64,000 bases of DNA from M1-B18 sp048264125 (GCA_048264125.1 JBLXDM010000004.1:186001-250000); one strand, 5' to 3'; counted from the stretch's first letter, positions 15,630-23,120 are shown. Numbers and translations: made by a program. The notes: generated by a model not told the origin, from the letters alone.

Positions 15630-16832
15630 TTATTCATTGCTTCCATCCTCCAGCAGCTGGGTAAGATAGTCGTAAAACTCAAGCCTTTGAAGCTCTGCAT
15701 ATTGATAGATCACTGAGCTATTTAAGGTTTCCTCCATTAGCAGCTCAAGCCTCATATCAATAAAGCAAAGAAAATCATTATAAATAGCTGCAAAATCCTC
15801 TGCATCATAATAGCATATAATAAATTCCTTATAGCTATTGATAAAGTATATCGCCCTAATATCGCCACCGATATGATAGTTTTGCTTTTTTACATGATCA
15901 TTATGACTCCTAAATTCAACAAGCATTTTCCCTTGAAGAAATTGATATTCTAGTAGACTGCCCTTGTGCTGCTCCACAGTCCTTAAAAATTTTTCTTCGT
16001 CTGAAATAATTTTATATAGCCTGATATGCTCAGGGGTTCTAATCTCCTCTGCCACCAGCTCTGGCTCTACAGCCTCCTTGCCCAAGAAAATACCTTTGCT
16101 AATCCTGAATTCATTAAGTATTCTCTTTACCTCGATTTCAAAGCTTAGGGTGAAGTATTCTGATTGAGCATCTACCAAGCTTCTGACAGAGTATACATAT
16201 CTGCTGTCAACTCTATCCACGATGGCAGAGCTATTCTTCAGAAGGGACGAGGCCCTATTTACCAGCGAAAGGTCTGCGAGATATGCTATCAGCTCCGGGC
16301 TTGAGTATCTTTCCATTGCTTCCATATCCTTTGCCACCAGCCGCATCACAAAAAAATTAATAAGCTGAATCGGTGATTCAATTGCTTCATATATCTTATC
16401 CTGAAGCCTTAGACCTTCCTCTTCATTCAAGTCCAGTGCTACATCAAAAATAAATTTCAGCTCCAGCTCCTTTGGAATCTCCTTATTGTAAAGCTTATTC
16501 ATTCTTTTATAATGATTAATCAAAAAAATAGCCTCACGCTCAGTAATGCTTACGATTTCTCCTCCGAGGCTTCCCATGAACTGCTGTGTATATTTATCCG
16601 TCTCAGCAAAGCTTTTAGTCCTTACGCTTACATAGTCGTATATGCCATGCTCCTCTGAATCAAGAGTAAACCATTGCGCCAAGTATTCCTTCGTTAGGCT
16701 GCTTCGCCAAAGGAGCTTTAAAGAAATTACTCCCATTAGCCTGGTTTTTGTGGCAATAGCATTGACAAAGCAATATTTATCCTCTATCGTTTTTCCGCCT
16801 TTAATAAGCTTTAATCTTCGAACCTCTGGCAT
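15630..16832 (-). CDS. Unrecognised 400-residue cytoplasmic protein
   Basis: No family recognised. The protein has no signal peptide or membrane segment and is rich in Glu, Leu and Tyr. It starts MPEVRRLKLIKGGKT, has mixed alpha/beta character in the first 130 residues, and a mainly helical acidic C-terminal half. There is no nucleotide-binding, metal-binding or helix-turn-helix motif that I can see. The ribosome-binding site TAGGGAGTG precedes ATG 16832. It lies 60 bp upstream of the BofC-like gene, separated by a terminator-like hairpin, so a sporulation link is possible but unproven. Coding is secure from length, start context and codon use like the neighbours. Confidence 0.8.
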   Translation of the reverse strand: MPEVRRLKLIKGGKTIEDKYCFVNAIATKTRLMGVISLKLLWRSSLTKEYLAQWFTLDSEEHGIYDYVSVRTKSFAETDKYTQQFMGSLGGEIVSITEREAIFLINHYKRMNKLYNKEIPKELELKFIFDVALDLNEEEGLRLQDKIYEAIESPIQLINFFVMRLVAKDMEAMERYSSPELIAYLADLSLVNRASSLLKNSSAIVDRVDSRYVYSVRSLVDAQSEYFTLSFEIEVKRILNEFRISKGIFLGKEAVEPELVAEEIRTPEHIRLYKIISDEEKFLRTVEQHKGSLLEYQFLQGKMLVEFRSHNDHVKKQNYHIGGDIRAIYFINSYKEFIICYYDAEDFAAIYNDFLCFIDMRLELLMEETLNSSVIYQYAELQRLEFYDYLTQLLEDGSNE

Positions 16833-16980
16833 GGTCTCACTCCCTAGAATGCATATATATTATTCTTTGCAAATTTGCCAACTTTATTAAACAGCATATT
16901 CTACTAACATTCGTGTCATGAAAAATAATGAAGCTAAAATTTTTATGATATAAGGTATGAATCAGCTAAATTTAAACATA

Positions 16981-16995
16981 CTATTACTGTAATAG
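16981..16995. promoter_or_regulatory. 7-1-7 palindrome upstream of the DUF378 gene
   Basis: CTATTACTGTAATAG is a perfect inverted repeat with one central base, 38 bp before the DUF378 start. The 7-1-7 geometry is that of Fur-family boxes, though the bases do not match the Fur, PerR or Zur consensus. A Fur-family gene lies 700 bp away. Confidence 0.4.
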
Positions 16996-17033
16996 CTAAA
17001 TATTTTATTACATATGAAAAGGAGTGAAAATCA

Positions 17034-17240
17034 ATGGATCGTTTAGCATTATTATTGGTTATCATTGGAGCAGTAAACTGGGGACTTATCGGTCTATTCC
17101 AATTTGATTTGGTTGCTTCTCTGTTTGGAGGCCAAGCCTCACTGTTAAGCCGAATTATATACTCGCTAGTAGGGATAGCAGGCTTATACTGTATCACACT
17201 ATTATTCAGAGAAAGAACTACTACAAATACAAAACAATAA
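17034..17240 (+). CDS. DUF378 domain small membrane protein
   Basis: 68-residue protein with two membrane helices (about 4-24 and 38-58). It carries the DUF378 signature: IGAVNWGLIGLFQFDLVA in the first helix and LLSRIIYSLVGIAGLY in the second. Function unknown; the family is widespread and often a monocistronic gene. A good ribosome-binding site (AAAAGGAGTG) precedes ATG 17034. Transcribed alone on the plus strand and ended by the hairpin at 17248-17280. Confidence 0.9.
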   Translation: MDRLALLLVIIGAVNWGLIGLFQFDLVASLFGGQASLLSRIIYSLVGIAGLYCITLLFRERTTTNTKQ

Positions 17241-17247
17241 TCAAGCA

Positions 17248-17280
17248 AAATAGATATTACTTTACGTAATATCTATTTTT
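17248..17280. terminator. Bidirectional terminator
   Basis: Perfect 13-bp stem AAATAGATATTAC / GTAATATCTATTT with a 5-nt loop and T tracts on both strands. It lies between the convergent DUF378 (+) and DUF2007 (-) genes. Confidence 0.85.
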
Positions 17281-17529
17281 TTAAAGCTCCTCGGTCTGCT
17301 CCAGCTTATATGCGTCAATTATGGCTATGGCATCCTCTGCCTCTTCAGCCGCCACCAATATATCTATCCCCTGGGTTCCCAGAATATTTCCCGTCATGAT
17401 TTTCATATACTGAAGATTTTCCCTATATAGAATTTTGCATTCTATCCCTTCGCTTTTAAGAATATCCTTAATTATTTCTGCTTCAATATCGTTTCCAACA
17501 TTAACGATTTTTACCCAATTTTTTTCCAT
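17281..17529 (-). CDS. DUF2007 (putative signal-transducing) domain protein
   Basis: 82-residue protein made of a single DUF2007 domain: VKIVNVGNDIEAEIIKDILKSEGIECKI (about 5-32) and a C-terminal GIDILVAAEEAEDAIAII stretch. These GlnB-like small domains are of unknown function. GGAG nine bases before ATG 17529 fixes the start; an in-frame ATG at 17544 precedes it without a ribosome-binding site. Located between the Fur-family gene and the convergent terminator. Confidence 0.85.
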   Translation of the reverse strand: MEKNWVKIVNVGNDIEAEIIKDILKSEGIECKILYRENLQYMKIMTGNILGTQGIDILVAAEEAEDAIAIIDAYKLEQTEEL

Positions 17530-17610
17530 AGGTTTACACTCCATTCTAACTAAAGGATTTTCCTAGATTATACCCATTTTTCTATTTTTTAACTATAATT
17601 TAGAGTAAAA

Positions 17611-17632
17611 TTTAAGCTCCTATAGGGGAGCT
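17611..17632 (-). terminator. Probable terminator after the Fur-family gene
   Basis: Minus-strand AGCTCC / GGAGCT stem with a 6-nt loop, then TTAAATTTT. It lies about 30 bp after the Fur-family stop codon. Confidence 0.6.
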
Positions 17633-17657
17633 CAGAATAATAAGCTATGGCTTTTTT

Positions 17658-18077
17658 CTATTTTTTGCATCGACCACAATAGCCGTAGATTTCAAGCTTA
17701 TGATCAATTGGTTGAAAATCGGTGGATTCTTCTATGCTTAGTTTGATTTTTTCCATAGGACAGAAGCTGGTTTTTTCTGCAGCACCACAGCTAAGACATA
17801 TTAAATGATGATGATGTCCCTCCAGATTCAATTCATAATAATTTACTCCATTGTCTAAATTAGACCTGCTTATTATGCCTGCATCTGTAAGCATTTCAAG
17901 GTTACGATAGACCGTTGAGTAATTAATTTTATTAGATTTTGCTGAAACATATTCATAGACCTCAGCAGCCGTCAATAGATGCTTATCCAAATAAATAAAG
18001 GCCTCTAAAACAGCCCTTCTCTGGCTTGTAATTTTATAGCCCCTGACCTTTAGCAGCTCCTCTAGCTTTTCTTCCAA
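17658..18077 (-). CDS. Fur-family transcriptional regulator (Fur/PerR/Zur type)
   Basis: 139-residue metal-dependent repressor. The N-terminal winged helix contains GYKITSQRRAVLEAF and NYSTVYRNLEMLTDAGII. The dimerisation domain has the GHHHHLICLSCG motif and a second CX2C pair near the end (CGRCKK), forming a structural Zn(Cys)4 site. Sequence does not separate Fur, PerR and Zur. I place the start at TTG 18077, eight bases after GGGAG; ATG codons at 18113 and 18092 are in frame but lack a proper ribosome-binding site. An 8-4-8 inverted repeat sits just upstream, possibly for autoregulation. Confidence 0.85.
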   Translation of the reverse strand: MEEKLEELLKVRGYKITSQRRAVLEAFIYLDKHLLTAAEVYEYVSAKSNKINYSTVYRNLEMLTDAGIISRSNLDNGVNYYELNLEGHHHHLICLSCGAAEKTSFCPMEKIKLSIEESTDFQPIDHKLEIYGYCGRCKK

Positions 18078-18099
18078 TATAATCTCTCCCATAAAAAAA

Positions 18100-18119
18100 T
18101 AAGATATACTCATATCTTA
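18100..18119. promoter_or_regulatory. 8-4-8 inverted repeat upstream of the Fur-family gene
   Basis: TAAGATAT-ACTC-ATATCTTA is a perfect inverted repeat 23 bp before the inferred TTG start. Its position suits an autoregulatory operator or leader hairpin; it does not match the standard PerR or Fur box. Confidence 0.45.
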
Positions 18120-18162
18120 CTTATATTCAGACTTTTTGTCAAATTGGAAGCTCAAAAAATAG

Positions 18163-18256
18163 TGACAGGAATAAGAGAGAGGGAGCCTTAAGAACTACTA
18201 CTACAAACACAGCTTGGATTTTTCCTGCGACCTCGTCCCTCACTCTTATCCTGTCA
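18163..18256. repeat. Imperfect long inverted repeat
   Basis: TGACAGGAATAAGAGAGAGGGA (18163-18184; one extra base relative to the other arm) faces TCCCTCACTCTTAT..CCTGTCA (18236-18256). About 20 of 22 positions pair across a 51-bp interior. No gene lies inside. It may be a small non-autonomous element or a large hairpin; its ends recall the TGTCAGG ends of the palindrome at 20037-20106. Confidence 0.55.
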
Positions 18257-18349
18257 ATTATATTCTTTATCTAATTCGGTGGGTTTATGCAGATTTTTTT
18301 ATTATTTTTTATTTTAAACAAAGCCCTAAGTTCTTATACAAATGGGGAA

Positions 18350-18447
18350 ATTGCATAGTTAAAGATGAGCAGTCTGTTTTATATAAAGTCAAAAGTTTCC
18401 TGCCTGGTTACCCACGGGCTATATGCACTCCCACGGTATTATGCAAT
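18350..18447. ncRNA. Candidate structured RNA of unknown class
   Basis: ATTGCATA (18350-18357) and TATGCAAT (18440-18447) form an 8-bp closing stem around 82 nt that are clearly more GC-rich than the flanks (CCTGCCTGGTTACCCACGGG and CACTCCCACGG). The interior has a repeated CCCACGG. The sequence lies between an AT-rich stretch and the tRNA-Sec terminator, and neither strand has a convincing ORF. I could not assign it to a known RNA family; the strand is undecided and its reality needs covariation evidence. Confidence 0.3.
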
Positions 18448-18454
18448 ATCTTAA

Positions 18455-18488
18455 AATAATAAAAGCATAGATCATATCAGCTCTATGC
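18455..18488 (-). terminator. Terminator of the tRNA-Sec gene
   Basis: Minus-strand GCATAGA / TCTATGC stem followed by TTTTATTATTTT, 20 bp after the CCA end of tRNA-Sec. Confidence 0.75.
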
Positions 18489-18508
18489 CTTCGTTTTAAA
18501 ATTTATAT

Positions 18509-18605
18509 TGGCGGGAGTACGTAGGAATCGAACCCACCCAAGAGGCTCCTAACCCCTCGCACTGGTTTTGAAGACCAGAGGGCACACCAGCACCCATCTA
18601 CTCCC
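18509..18605 (-). tRNA. selC: Selenocysteine tRNA, tRNA-Sec(TCA)
   Basis: 97-nt tRNA with encoded CCA. It has the features special to tRNA-Sec. The acceptor is extended (GGGAGTA pairs with TACTCCC; the eighth pair is a G-G mismatch here). The 6-bp D stem GGGTGC/GTGCCC has a TGGT loop. The anticodon arm CTGGT-CTTCAAA-ACCAG carries anticodon TCA. A long variable arm is built on GAGG/CCTC, and the T arm is GTGGG-TTCGATT-CCTAC. It reads UGA in selenoprotein mRNAs after charging with serine and conversion by SelA. selB, selA and selD lie within 11 kb, so the complete pathway is local. Confidence 0.95.
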
Positions 18606-18816
18606 ATAAGTTATTATAGACACTAGTGAATTATAGCATACATCCAATATCAAATCAACAAAACAAAGCCTTATGGTGTATTACAGAATTTTATAATTAG
18701 AGAGAAAAGAGTTTCTGTCAGAGATAATTAGAACGATTTATCTATTAATAATTCCTATCCAAAATGATATAATAGGACGACAAATTATCTTAGCAGCTTG
18801 GAAAGGAAGTATTAAA

Positions 18817-20034
18817 TTGAAGGCTCTAAAAAACCTATTACTAAAAGTATTTTTCCCTACAGCAATCATCACCGCAGCAATCTATGTTTACCTGAAGCCG
18901 GAGATCCTTTCGCCTCAGACCTTGAAGCTGATGGCATATTTGCCCTTTCTAATATTTTTCATAGGCCTAGTACTCTCATTACGATTTAATAAAAGTAGAA
19001 TCTTTTATCCTCTGATACTCTTAACCATCAGTCTGTTTATTCTTGAGCATACTCAGGTGATTATTAAGCCTGAGCTCCCTTTTCAGGAGCTGCTTCAAGT
19101 ACTGTTGGGGGTTATAATACCCCTCAATATATTTGTTTTTTCGCTACTTAAGGAAAGAGGCTTTTTAAGCCTTTGGGGAATCATTAAATTTGCTGTGATA
19201 GGTGCTCAGCTTTATACTGCTGTTTGGATATTAAATAACCCTGCCCAGATTGCCTACCAGCTTATATTTGGGGAGCTAATCAGTTTTAGCCCCTACTCTG
19301 TACTTCCTCAAGGAGTCCTGCTTATAAGCACTTCTACTCTTGTAGCTCTAATAATAAAGGGCTGCTTTTTTCCCTCCTATTCTGATGTAGGCTTGATTTT
19401 TACAATGGCATCTACAGCAATTCCTTTGCACCTAAGGTCAGAAACTGGACTGCTGATATTCTTTGCTGCCGCTGGGCTCATTTTAATTATGACGATTATT
19501 CAGGACTCCTACCGAATGTCCTATATCGACGAGCTTACAAGCCTACCGGGCCGTAGGGCCTTGCAGGAAGAGCTATTAAAGCTTAGTGGTAGCTATACTA
19601 TTGCAATGGTGGATATAGATTTCTTTAAAAAGTTCAATGATAAGCATGGTCATGATGTTGGAGACGAGGTTTTAAGAATGGTGGCCTCCTGCTTGACAGG
19701 GGTAACCGGTGGAGGCAAGGCCTTTAGATATGGCGGCGAGGAATTTACCATACTCTTCCCCGCCAAGGAAATAGCAGCTGCTATCCCACATCTGGATAGC
19801 CTAAGGGAGACAGTAGCTAAACGGGCCTTTGTAGTAAGGGGCAAGGATCGTCCTAAGAAAAAGCCCAACGCTAAGGGCAAGTCCTCAACCGCTACGAAAA
19901 AGCTATTCGTAACAATAAGCATTGGTGCTGCTATGAAGGATAAAAGCAGCAAATCACCGCAGGAGGTTATGAAAAATGCAGACAAAGCCCTCTATCGCGC
20001 CAAAAATAAGGGCAGGAATTGCGTTAGCAAATAA
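18817..20034 (+). CDS. Membrane-bound GGDEF diguanylate cyclase
   Basis: 405-residue protein with about eight hydrophobic segments in the first 235 residues, an uncharacterised membrane sensor. A C-terminal GGDEF domain follows (about 238-400). The active-site sequence is FRYGGEEFTILF (about 306-317), with the metal-binding DIDFFKKFNDKHGHDVGD upstream, so it should make cyclic di-GMP. No RXXD inhibitory site is present at the usual position before GGEEF. The start is TTG 18817 after GGAAAGGAAG. An unusual Lys-rich insert (about 345-368, KKKPNAKGKSSTATKK) sits in the domain. Transcribed alone on the plus strand, next to a large palindrome. Confidence 0.88.
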   Translation: MKALKNLLLKVFFPTAIITAAIYVYLKPEILSPQTLKLMAYLPFLIFFIGLVLSLRFNKSRIFYPLILLTISLFILEHTQVIIKPELPFQELLQVLLGVIIPLNIFVFSLLKERGFLSLWGIIKFAVIGAQLYTAVWILNNPAQIAYQLIFGELISFSPYSVLPQGVLLISTSTLVALIIKGCFFPSYSDVGLIFTMASTAIPLHLRSETGLLIFFAAAGLILIMTIIQDSYRMSYIDELTSLPGRRALQEELLKLSGSYTIAMVDIDFFKKFNDKHGHDVGDEVLRMVASCLTGVTGGGKAFRYGGEEFTILFPAKEIAAAIPHLDSLRETVAKRAFVVRGKDRPKKKPNAKGKSSTATKKLFVTISIGAAMKDKSSKSPQEVMKNADKALYRAKNKGRNCVSK

Positions 20035-20036
20035 GA

Positions 20037-20106
20037 TTGTCGGGGGGACGGTTCTCCTGACAATCCAATAGAAAAGTTGTCAGGAGAACCGCCCCCCCCC
20101 CGACAA
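20037..20106. repeat. REP-like palindromic element with homopolymer C tract
   Basis: TTGTCGGGGGGACGG..CTGACAA (20037-20063) and its near-exact inverse (20077-20106) are separated by 13 bp. The arms share the core GGTTCTCCTGACAA. The right arm has a 10-base C run where the left has six G, so its length may be slippage-prone. It begins two bases after the GGDEF stop and ends two bases before the GerMN stop, between convergent genes. No transposase is nearby. Confidence 0.8.
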
Positions 20107-20108
20107 CA

Positions 20109-20996
20109 TTACTCTAGCTTGTAGCTCTCCATAGGGACTATCTTCCACTCTCCGAAGTCGTTTTTAAGTATAAATTCTACATTTCTAAATCTTTCTACTG
20201 TACCATCGTCCAGCGTTTCATCAAAGTCCACTACAAGCCTTGCTTCTCCTGGCTCCATAAATATACTGTAGGTAATGATATTATAGCTGCTGATATCGGC
20301 CTTGCTTGTATTCATATAACGGAAGAAAATTGAAAAATCAAGATTGTAGTCCCCTGGCCTATAAATTTGCTCAAAGGCCCTTCTATATTCCTCTTCAGCT
20401 AATAGCTCAAGATATTGCTTAACAACTCCTATAGGTGTTGGCAAAGCCTCTCTTATAATGCTGTCGTTTCTGGCATAGGGCTCCCTAAGCGAGAGATGCT
20501 TTTGAAAGATGTTCAACCGCTCACCCTCAACGAGAATTTGCACCCTCCGTACTGTCCTAATCTCCGTAAGGGAGTTAACAATAGAATATATCGTAAGGGC
20601 TTCTGTTCTATCTCCCCCTAAAACGGGCGTAATGAACTCACGGGAGAAGTTGACATAAGTGGTCCCATCCACTGAAAGCACCGAGAACACCTTTGTCTGT
20701 GGCGGTATGATTGCTTGCAGCTCCGTTCCAGATGGTCCATTTATTAGCTCCCTGAGTATAGCCTCCTCCCTTGACTCAAAGGTCCTTTCTATTGCTCTGG
20801 TTTCTCTAGCTAAAAAGTCCCCCGTAGAGCTTTTAAAGAACAGTGTTACCAGCTCTATTGTTTCCTCAGGAAATGGGGCAATATTAACCGGTGGCTCTCC
20901 AATGGAGTTATCCGAAATCTGTAGACTAACACACTGCACCATTAGGGCAAGAATAATAATCGTCAAAGACACATATATAAAGTAGTTTTTTTTCAT
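20109..20996 (-). CDS. GerMN domain protein
   Basis: 295-residue exported protein. A signal anchor (about 5-24) has VQCVSL near its end, a weak lipobox-like cysteine. A GerMN domain (about 48-165) follows, with EAILRELINGPSGTEL and VNFSREFI motifs. A C-terminal domain (about 180-290) may sense extracellular ligand. GerM in Bacillus is needed for sporulation and germination; GerMN domains occur in many Firmicutes lipoproteins. Its ATG overlaps the sensor kinase stop codon (ATGA), so it is probably an extracytoplasmic partner of that two-component system, analogous in position to the accessory genes of WalRK. Confidence 0.85.
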   Translation of the reverse strand: MKKNYFIYVSLTIIILALMVQCVSLQISDNSIGEPPVNIAPFPEETIELVTLFFKSSTGDFLARETRAIERTFESREEAILRELINGPSGTELQAIIPPQTKVFSVLSVDGTTYVNFSREFITPVLGGDRTEALTIYSIVNSLTEIRTVRRVQILVEGERLNIFQKHLSLREPYARNDSIIREALPTPIGVVKQYLELLAEEEYRRAFEQIYRPGDYNLDFSIFFRYMNTSKADISSYNIITYSIFMEPGEARLVVDFDETLDDGTVERFRNVEFILKNDFGEWKIVPMESYKLE

Positions 20997-22402
20997 AGTA
21001 TGGCCTCCTTGCCAGCTATAGGCGCATTATCCATAGGCAGCTTTATATAGAAGGTGGTTCCAACATTCAGCTGGCTCTCCACCTCTATCACCCCTTGGTG
21101 AAGGGTGATTATCTGCTTGGAAATTGACAGCCCTAGCCCTGTTCCTCCGGTTTTTCGGGACCTTGCAGAATCTACTCTATAGAAGCGTTCAAAGATATAT
21201 GGCAGACTTTCCTCAGGTATGCCTATGCCATTGTCCATTATCTTAATAACCGCATACTTTCCTTCTCGGGTTATTGTAATGATTACCCTTCCGCCAACAT
21301 CCGTATATTTCACTGCGTTATATATGATATTGATTAGAGCCTGATGTACCTTTCCCTGATCAAGATAAATTTGTATTTTTTCCCACTGATTTACCATTAT
21401 CCTTATATCCTTCTTTTCCGCTAGGGGTCTGATAACTCCAACCACCTTTTCCACCAGATAATTGACATAGGTGAGTTCAAAATTTAAATTCAGCTTTTCC
21501 TCGCTCAAGTCCACCATAGCTAAAAGACTCTCAATAATATCATTTAATCTATCAATTTCTGAATCTATATCCATTAGAAACTCCCTATAGATTTCCTTTT
21601 CCGTATTGGGCTGTAATATAATGGATTCTGCCAATAGCTTCATGGAGCTAAGGGGGGTTTTAAGCTCATGAGATACATTTGCTACAAAGTCACTTCTTTG
21701 CTGGTCAATATGACTTAGCTTTGTACTCATGTAGTTGTAAGCCCTAGACAGCTGACCAATCTCGTCATTTCCTTCAATATCCACCCGTTGGTTCAGCTTA
21801 CCAAGCGCCGTGCTTTGCATTGCCGCCGTCAGCTTCTTTATCGGCTCAGAGATAACGTTGGCTAAGAATAGACTGATAAAGGTAATCAGCATTAGTGTTA
21901 CGACCGAAATTAAAATTAAGAAGTCCCTGACATTGAATATCCTGCTATATACCTCCTCCAGAGATACTGAAAGAAAGACAACACCTAGAATCTTATCATA
22001 GGAAATCATAGGAACCGCAACATACATGGTTTTTCCGTATTGGGGCTGATGATAGAGCATTGTGGAGCTTTCCCCCTTTAACGCTCTGGAAACCTGCTGA
22101 TCCTCAAGATACATTGTTCTCATGTCGTTGTAGGAATCATAAATTATCGTTTTACTGCCGTCAATTACCAATATTCTGCCGTTGATCAGCCTGCTCATTT
22201 CCTCCATCATCTGATTCAGCAGAAGATGATTTAATTCATTATTGGATTCATCCACCGCCAGCAGTGCCCTAGAGGCCAGAATATTGGCTTGGGTAACAAA
22301 GCTGGCCTCCTTTTCAGATATATAGCTCTTTTTTACATTGTCATATACAAACACATTAATAATCATCAAGGCTATTACCAGTAATAATAAATAGGTGGAC
22401 AA
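20993..22402 (-). CDS. Sensor histidine kinase (WalK/PhoR type)
   Basis: 469-residue sensor. It has a first membrane helix (about 2-20), an extracellular domain (about 21-155), a second helix (about 158-180), and a HAMP domain (about 182-235). The HisKA motif FVANVSHELKTPLSSMK has its phosphoaccepting His near residue 244. The ATPase domain carries N (NIIYNAVKYT), G1 (DNGIGIPEE) and G2 (GTGLGLSI) boxes. No ATG or GTG is available; the TTG at 22402, six bases after AGGTGG, is the best start. The frame stays open upstream with the FISIRWKL sequence usual in this family, so an even less usual start is possible. Paired with the regulator 28 bp upstream. Confidence 0.92.
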   Translation of the reverse strand: MSTYLLLLVIALMIINVFVYDNVKKSYISEKEASFVTQANILASRALLAVDESNNELNHLLLNQMMEEMSRLINGRILVIDGSKTIIYDSYNDMRTMYLEDQQVSRALKGESSTMLYHQPQYGKTMYVAVPMISYDKILGVVFLSVSLEEVYSRIFNVRDFLILISVVTLMLITFISLFLANVISEPIKKLTAAMQSTALGKLNQRVDIEGNDEIGQLSRAYNYMSTKLSHIDQQRSDFVANVSHELKTPLSSMKLLAESIILQPNTEKEIYREFLMDIDSEIDRLNDIIESLLAMVDLSEEKLNLNFELTYVNYLVEKVVGVIRPLAEKKDIRIMVNQWEKIQIYLDQGKVHQALINIIYNAVKYTDVGGRVIITITREGKYAVIKIMDNGIGIPEESLPYIFERFYRVDSARSRKTGGTGLGLSISKQIITLHQGVIEVESQLNVGTTFYIKLPMDNAPIAGKEAIL

Positions 22403-22430
22403 CAGCTTCCACCTAATACTAATAAATTGA

Positions 22431-23120
22431 TTATTTACCCCTAAAATAGTATCCTACCCCCCATTTTGTGAGGATATATTCAGGATGACTTGAATTTAGT
22501 TCGATCTTCTCCCTAAGCCTTCTTATATGTACATCAACGGTTCGCAAGTCACCAAAATATTCATAGCCCCATATGATCTCCAATAACTCCTCACGACTAT
22601 ATACCTTCCCGGGATTTGCCGCCAGCAGAAGCAATAAATCAAATTCCTTTGCTGTTAGATTTAAGTCTGTACCCCTGACACTTACCTTGCGACCAAGGGT
22701 ATTCATTGTAAAGTCATCGATTTTGATAACCCTCTCCAGAACCGCCAGATCTCCATGAGGAGCTCTACGGAGCACTGCCTTGATTCTCGCCTTCAGCTCA
22801 AGTATATTGAAGGGCTTGGTCATATAATCGTCGGCACCGTACTCCAGCCCTAAAATTTTGCTTATGTCCTCACCCTTAGCAGTCAGCATAATAATAGGGG
22901 TCATGTGATTTTCTCGAATCCTTTGACAGACCTCCAAGCCATCTACCTTGGGCAGCATTAAATCTAAAAGTATGAGATCAAACTTGTCCTTTTCTACCTT
23001 ATCAAGAGCCTCCTGTCCGTCAAAGGCTGTTGATATTTCATATCCGTCCTGCTCAAGGCTATATTTTAACCCTTTTACCAAAATTGGTTCATCATCCACA
23101 ATTAAAATTCTCTGTGACAT
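22431..23120 (-). CDS. OmpR/PhoB-family response regulator (WalR-like)
   Basis: 229-residue regulator. The receiver domain has the acidic pair in IVDDEP, the phosphorylated Asp in LILLDLMLP (about residue 52) and the conserved Lys in DDYMTKPF. The C-terminal winged helix has SREELLEIIWGYEY and VDVHIRRLREKIE. The start is ATG 23120 (MSQRILIVDDE) after AGAGGTG; an upstream in-frame ATG at 23138 is less likely. Regulator, kinase and GerMN gene form one operon. Targets cannot be told from sequence; similarity is to the WalR/PhoP group. Confidence 0.93.
   Translation of the reverse strand: MSQRILIVDDEPILVKGLKYSLEQDGYEISTAFDGQEALDKVEKDKFDLILLDLMLPKVDGLEVCQRIRENHMTPIIMLTAKGEDISKILGLEYGADDYMTKPFNILELKARIKAVLRRAPHGDLAVLERVIKIDDFTMNTLGRKVSVRGTDLNLTAKEFDLLLLLAANPGKVYSREELLEIIWGYEYFGDLRTVDVHIRRLREKIELNSSHPEYILTKWGVGYYFRGK

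Noticed and set aside
16943..17248. Minus-strand ORF opposite the DUF378 gene
   Set aside because: DUF378 on the plus strand has a strong ribosome-binding site and family match; the opposite ORF has neither.
18350..18447. Calling the candidate RNA a 6S or SRP RNA
   Set aside because: Length and visible motifs do not allow either assignment; SRP core motifs are absent and 6S features cannot be confirmed by eye.
18214..18459. 81-residue plus-strand ORF in the gap upstream of tRNA-Sec
   Set aside because: No ribosome-binding site, a composition unlike the neighbours, overlap with the inverted repeat at 18163-18256 and the candidate structured RNA. Treated as chance.
22402..22433. Frameshift between the response regulator and the histidine kinase
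   Set aside because: Both proteins are complete in their domains; the lack of ATG is explained by a TTG start with AGGTGG at suitable spacing.
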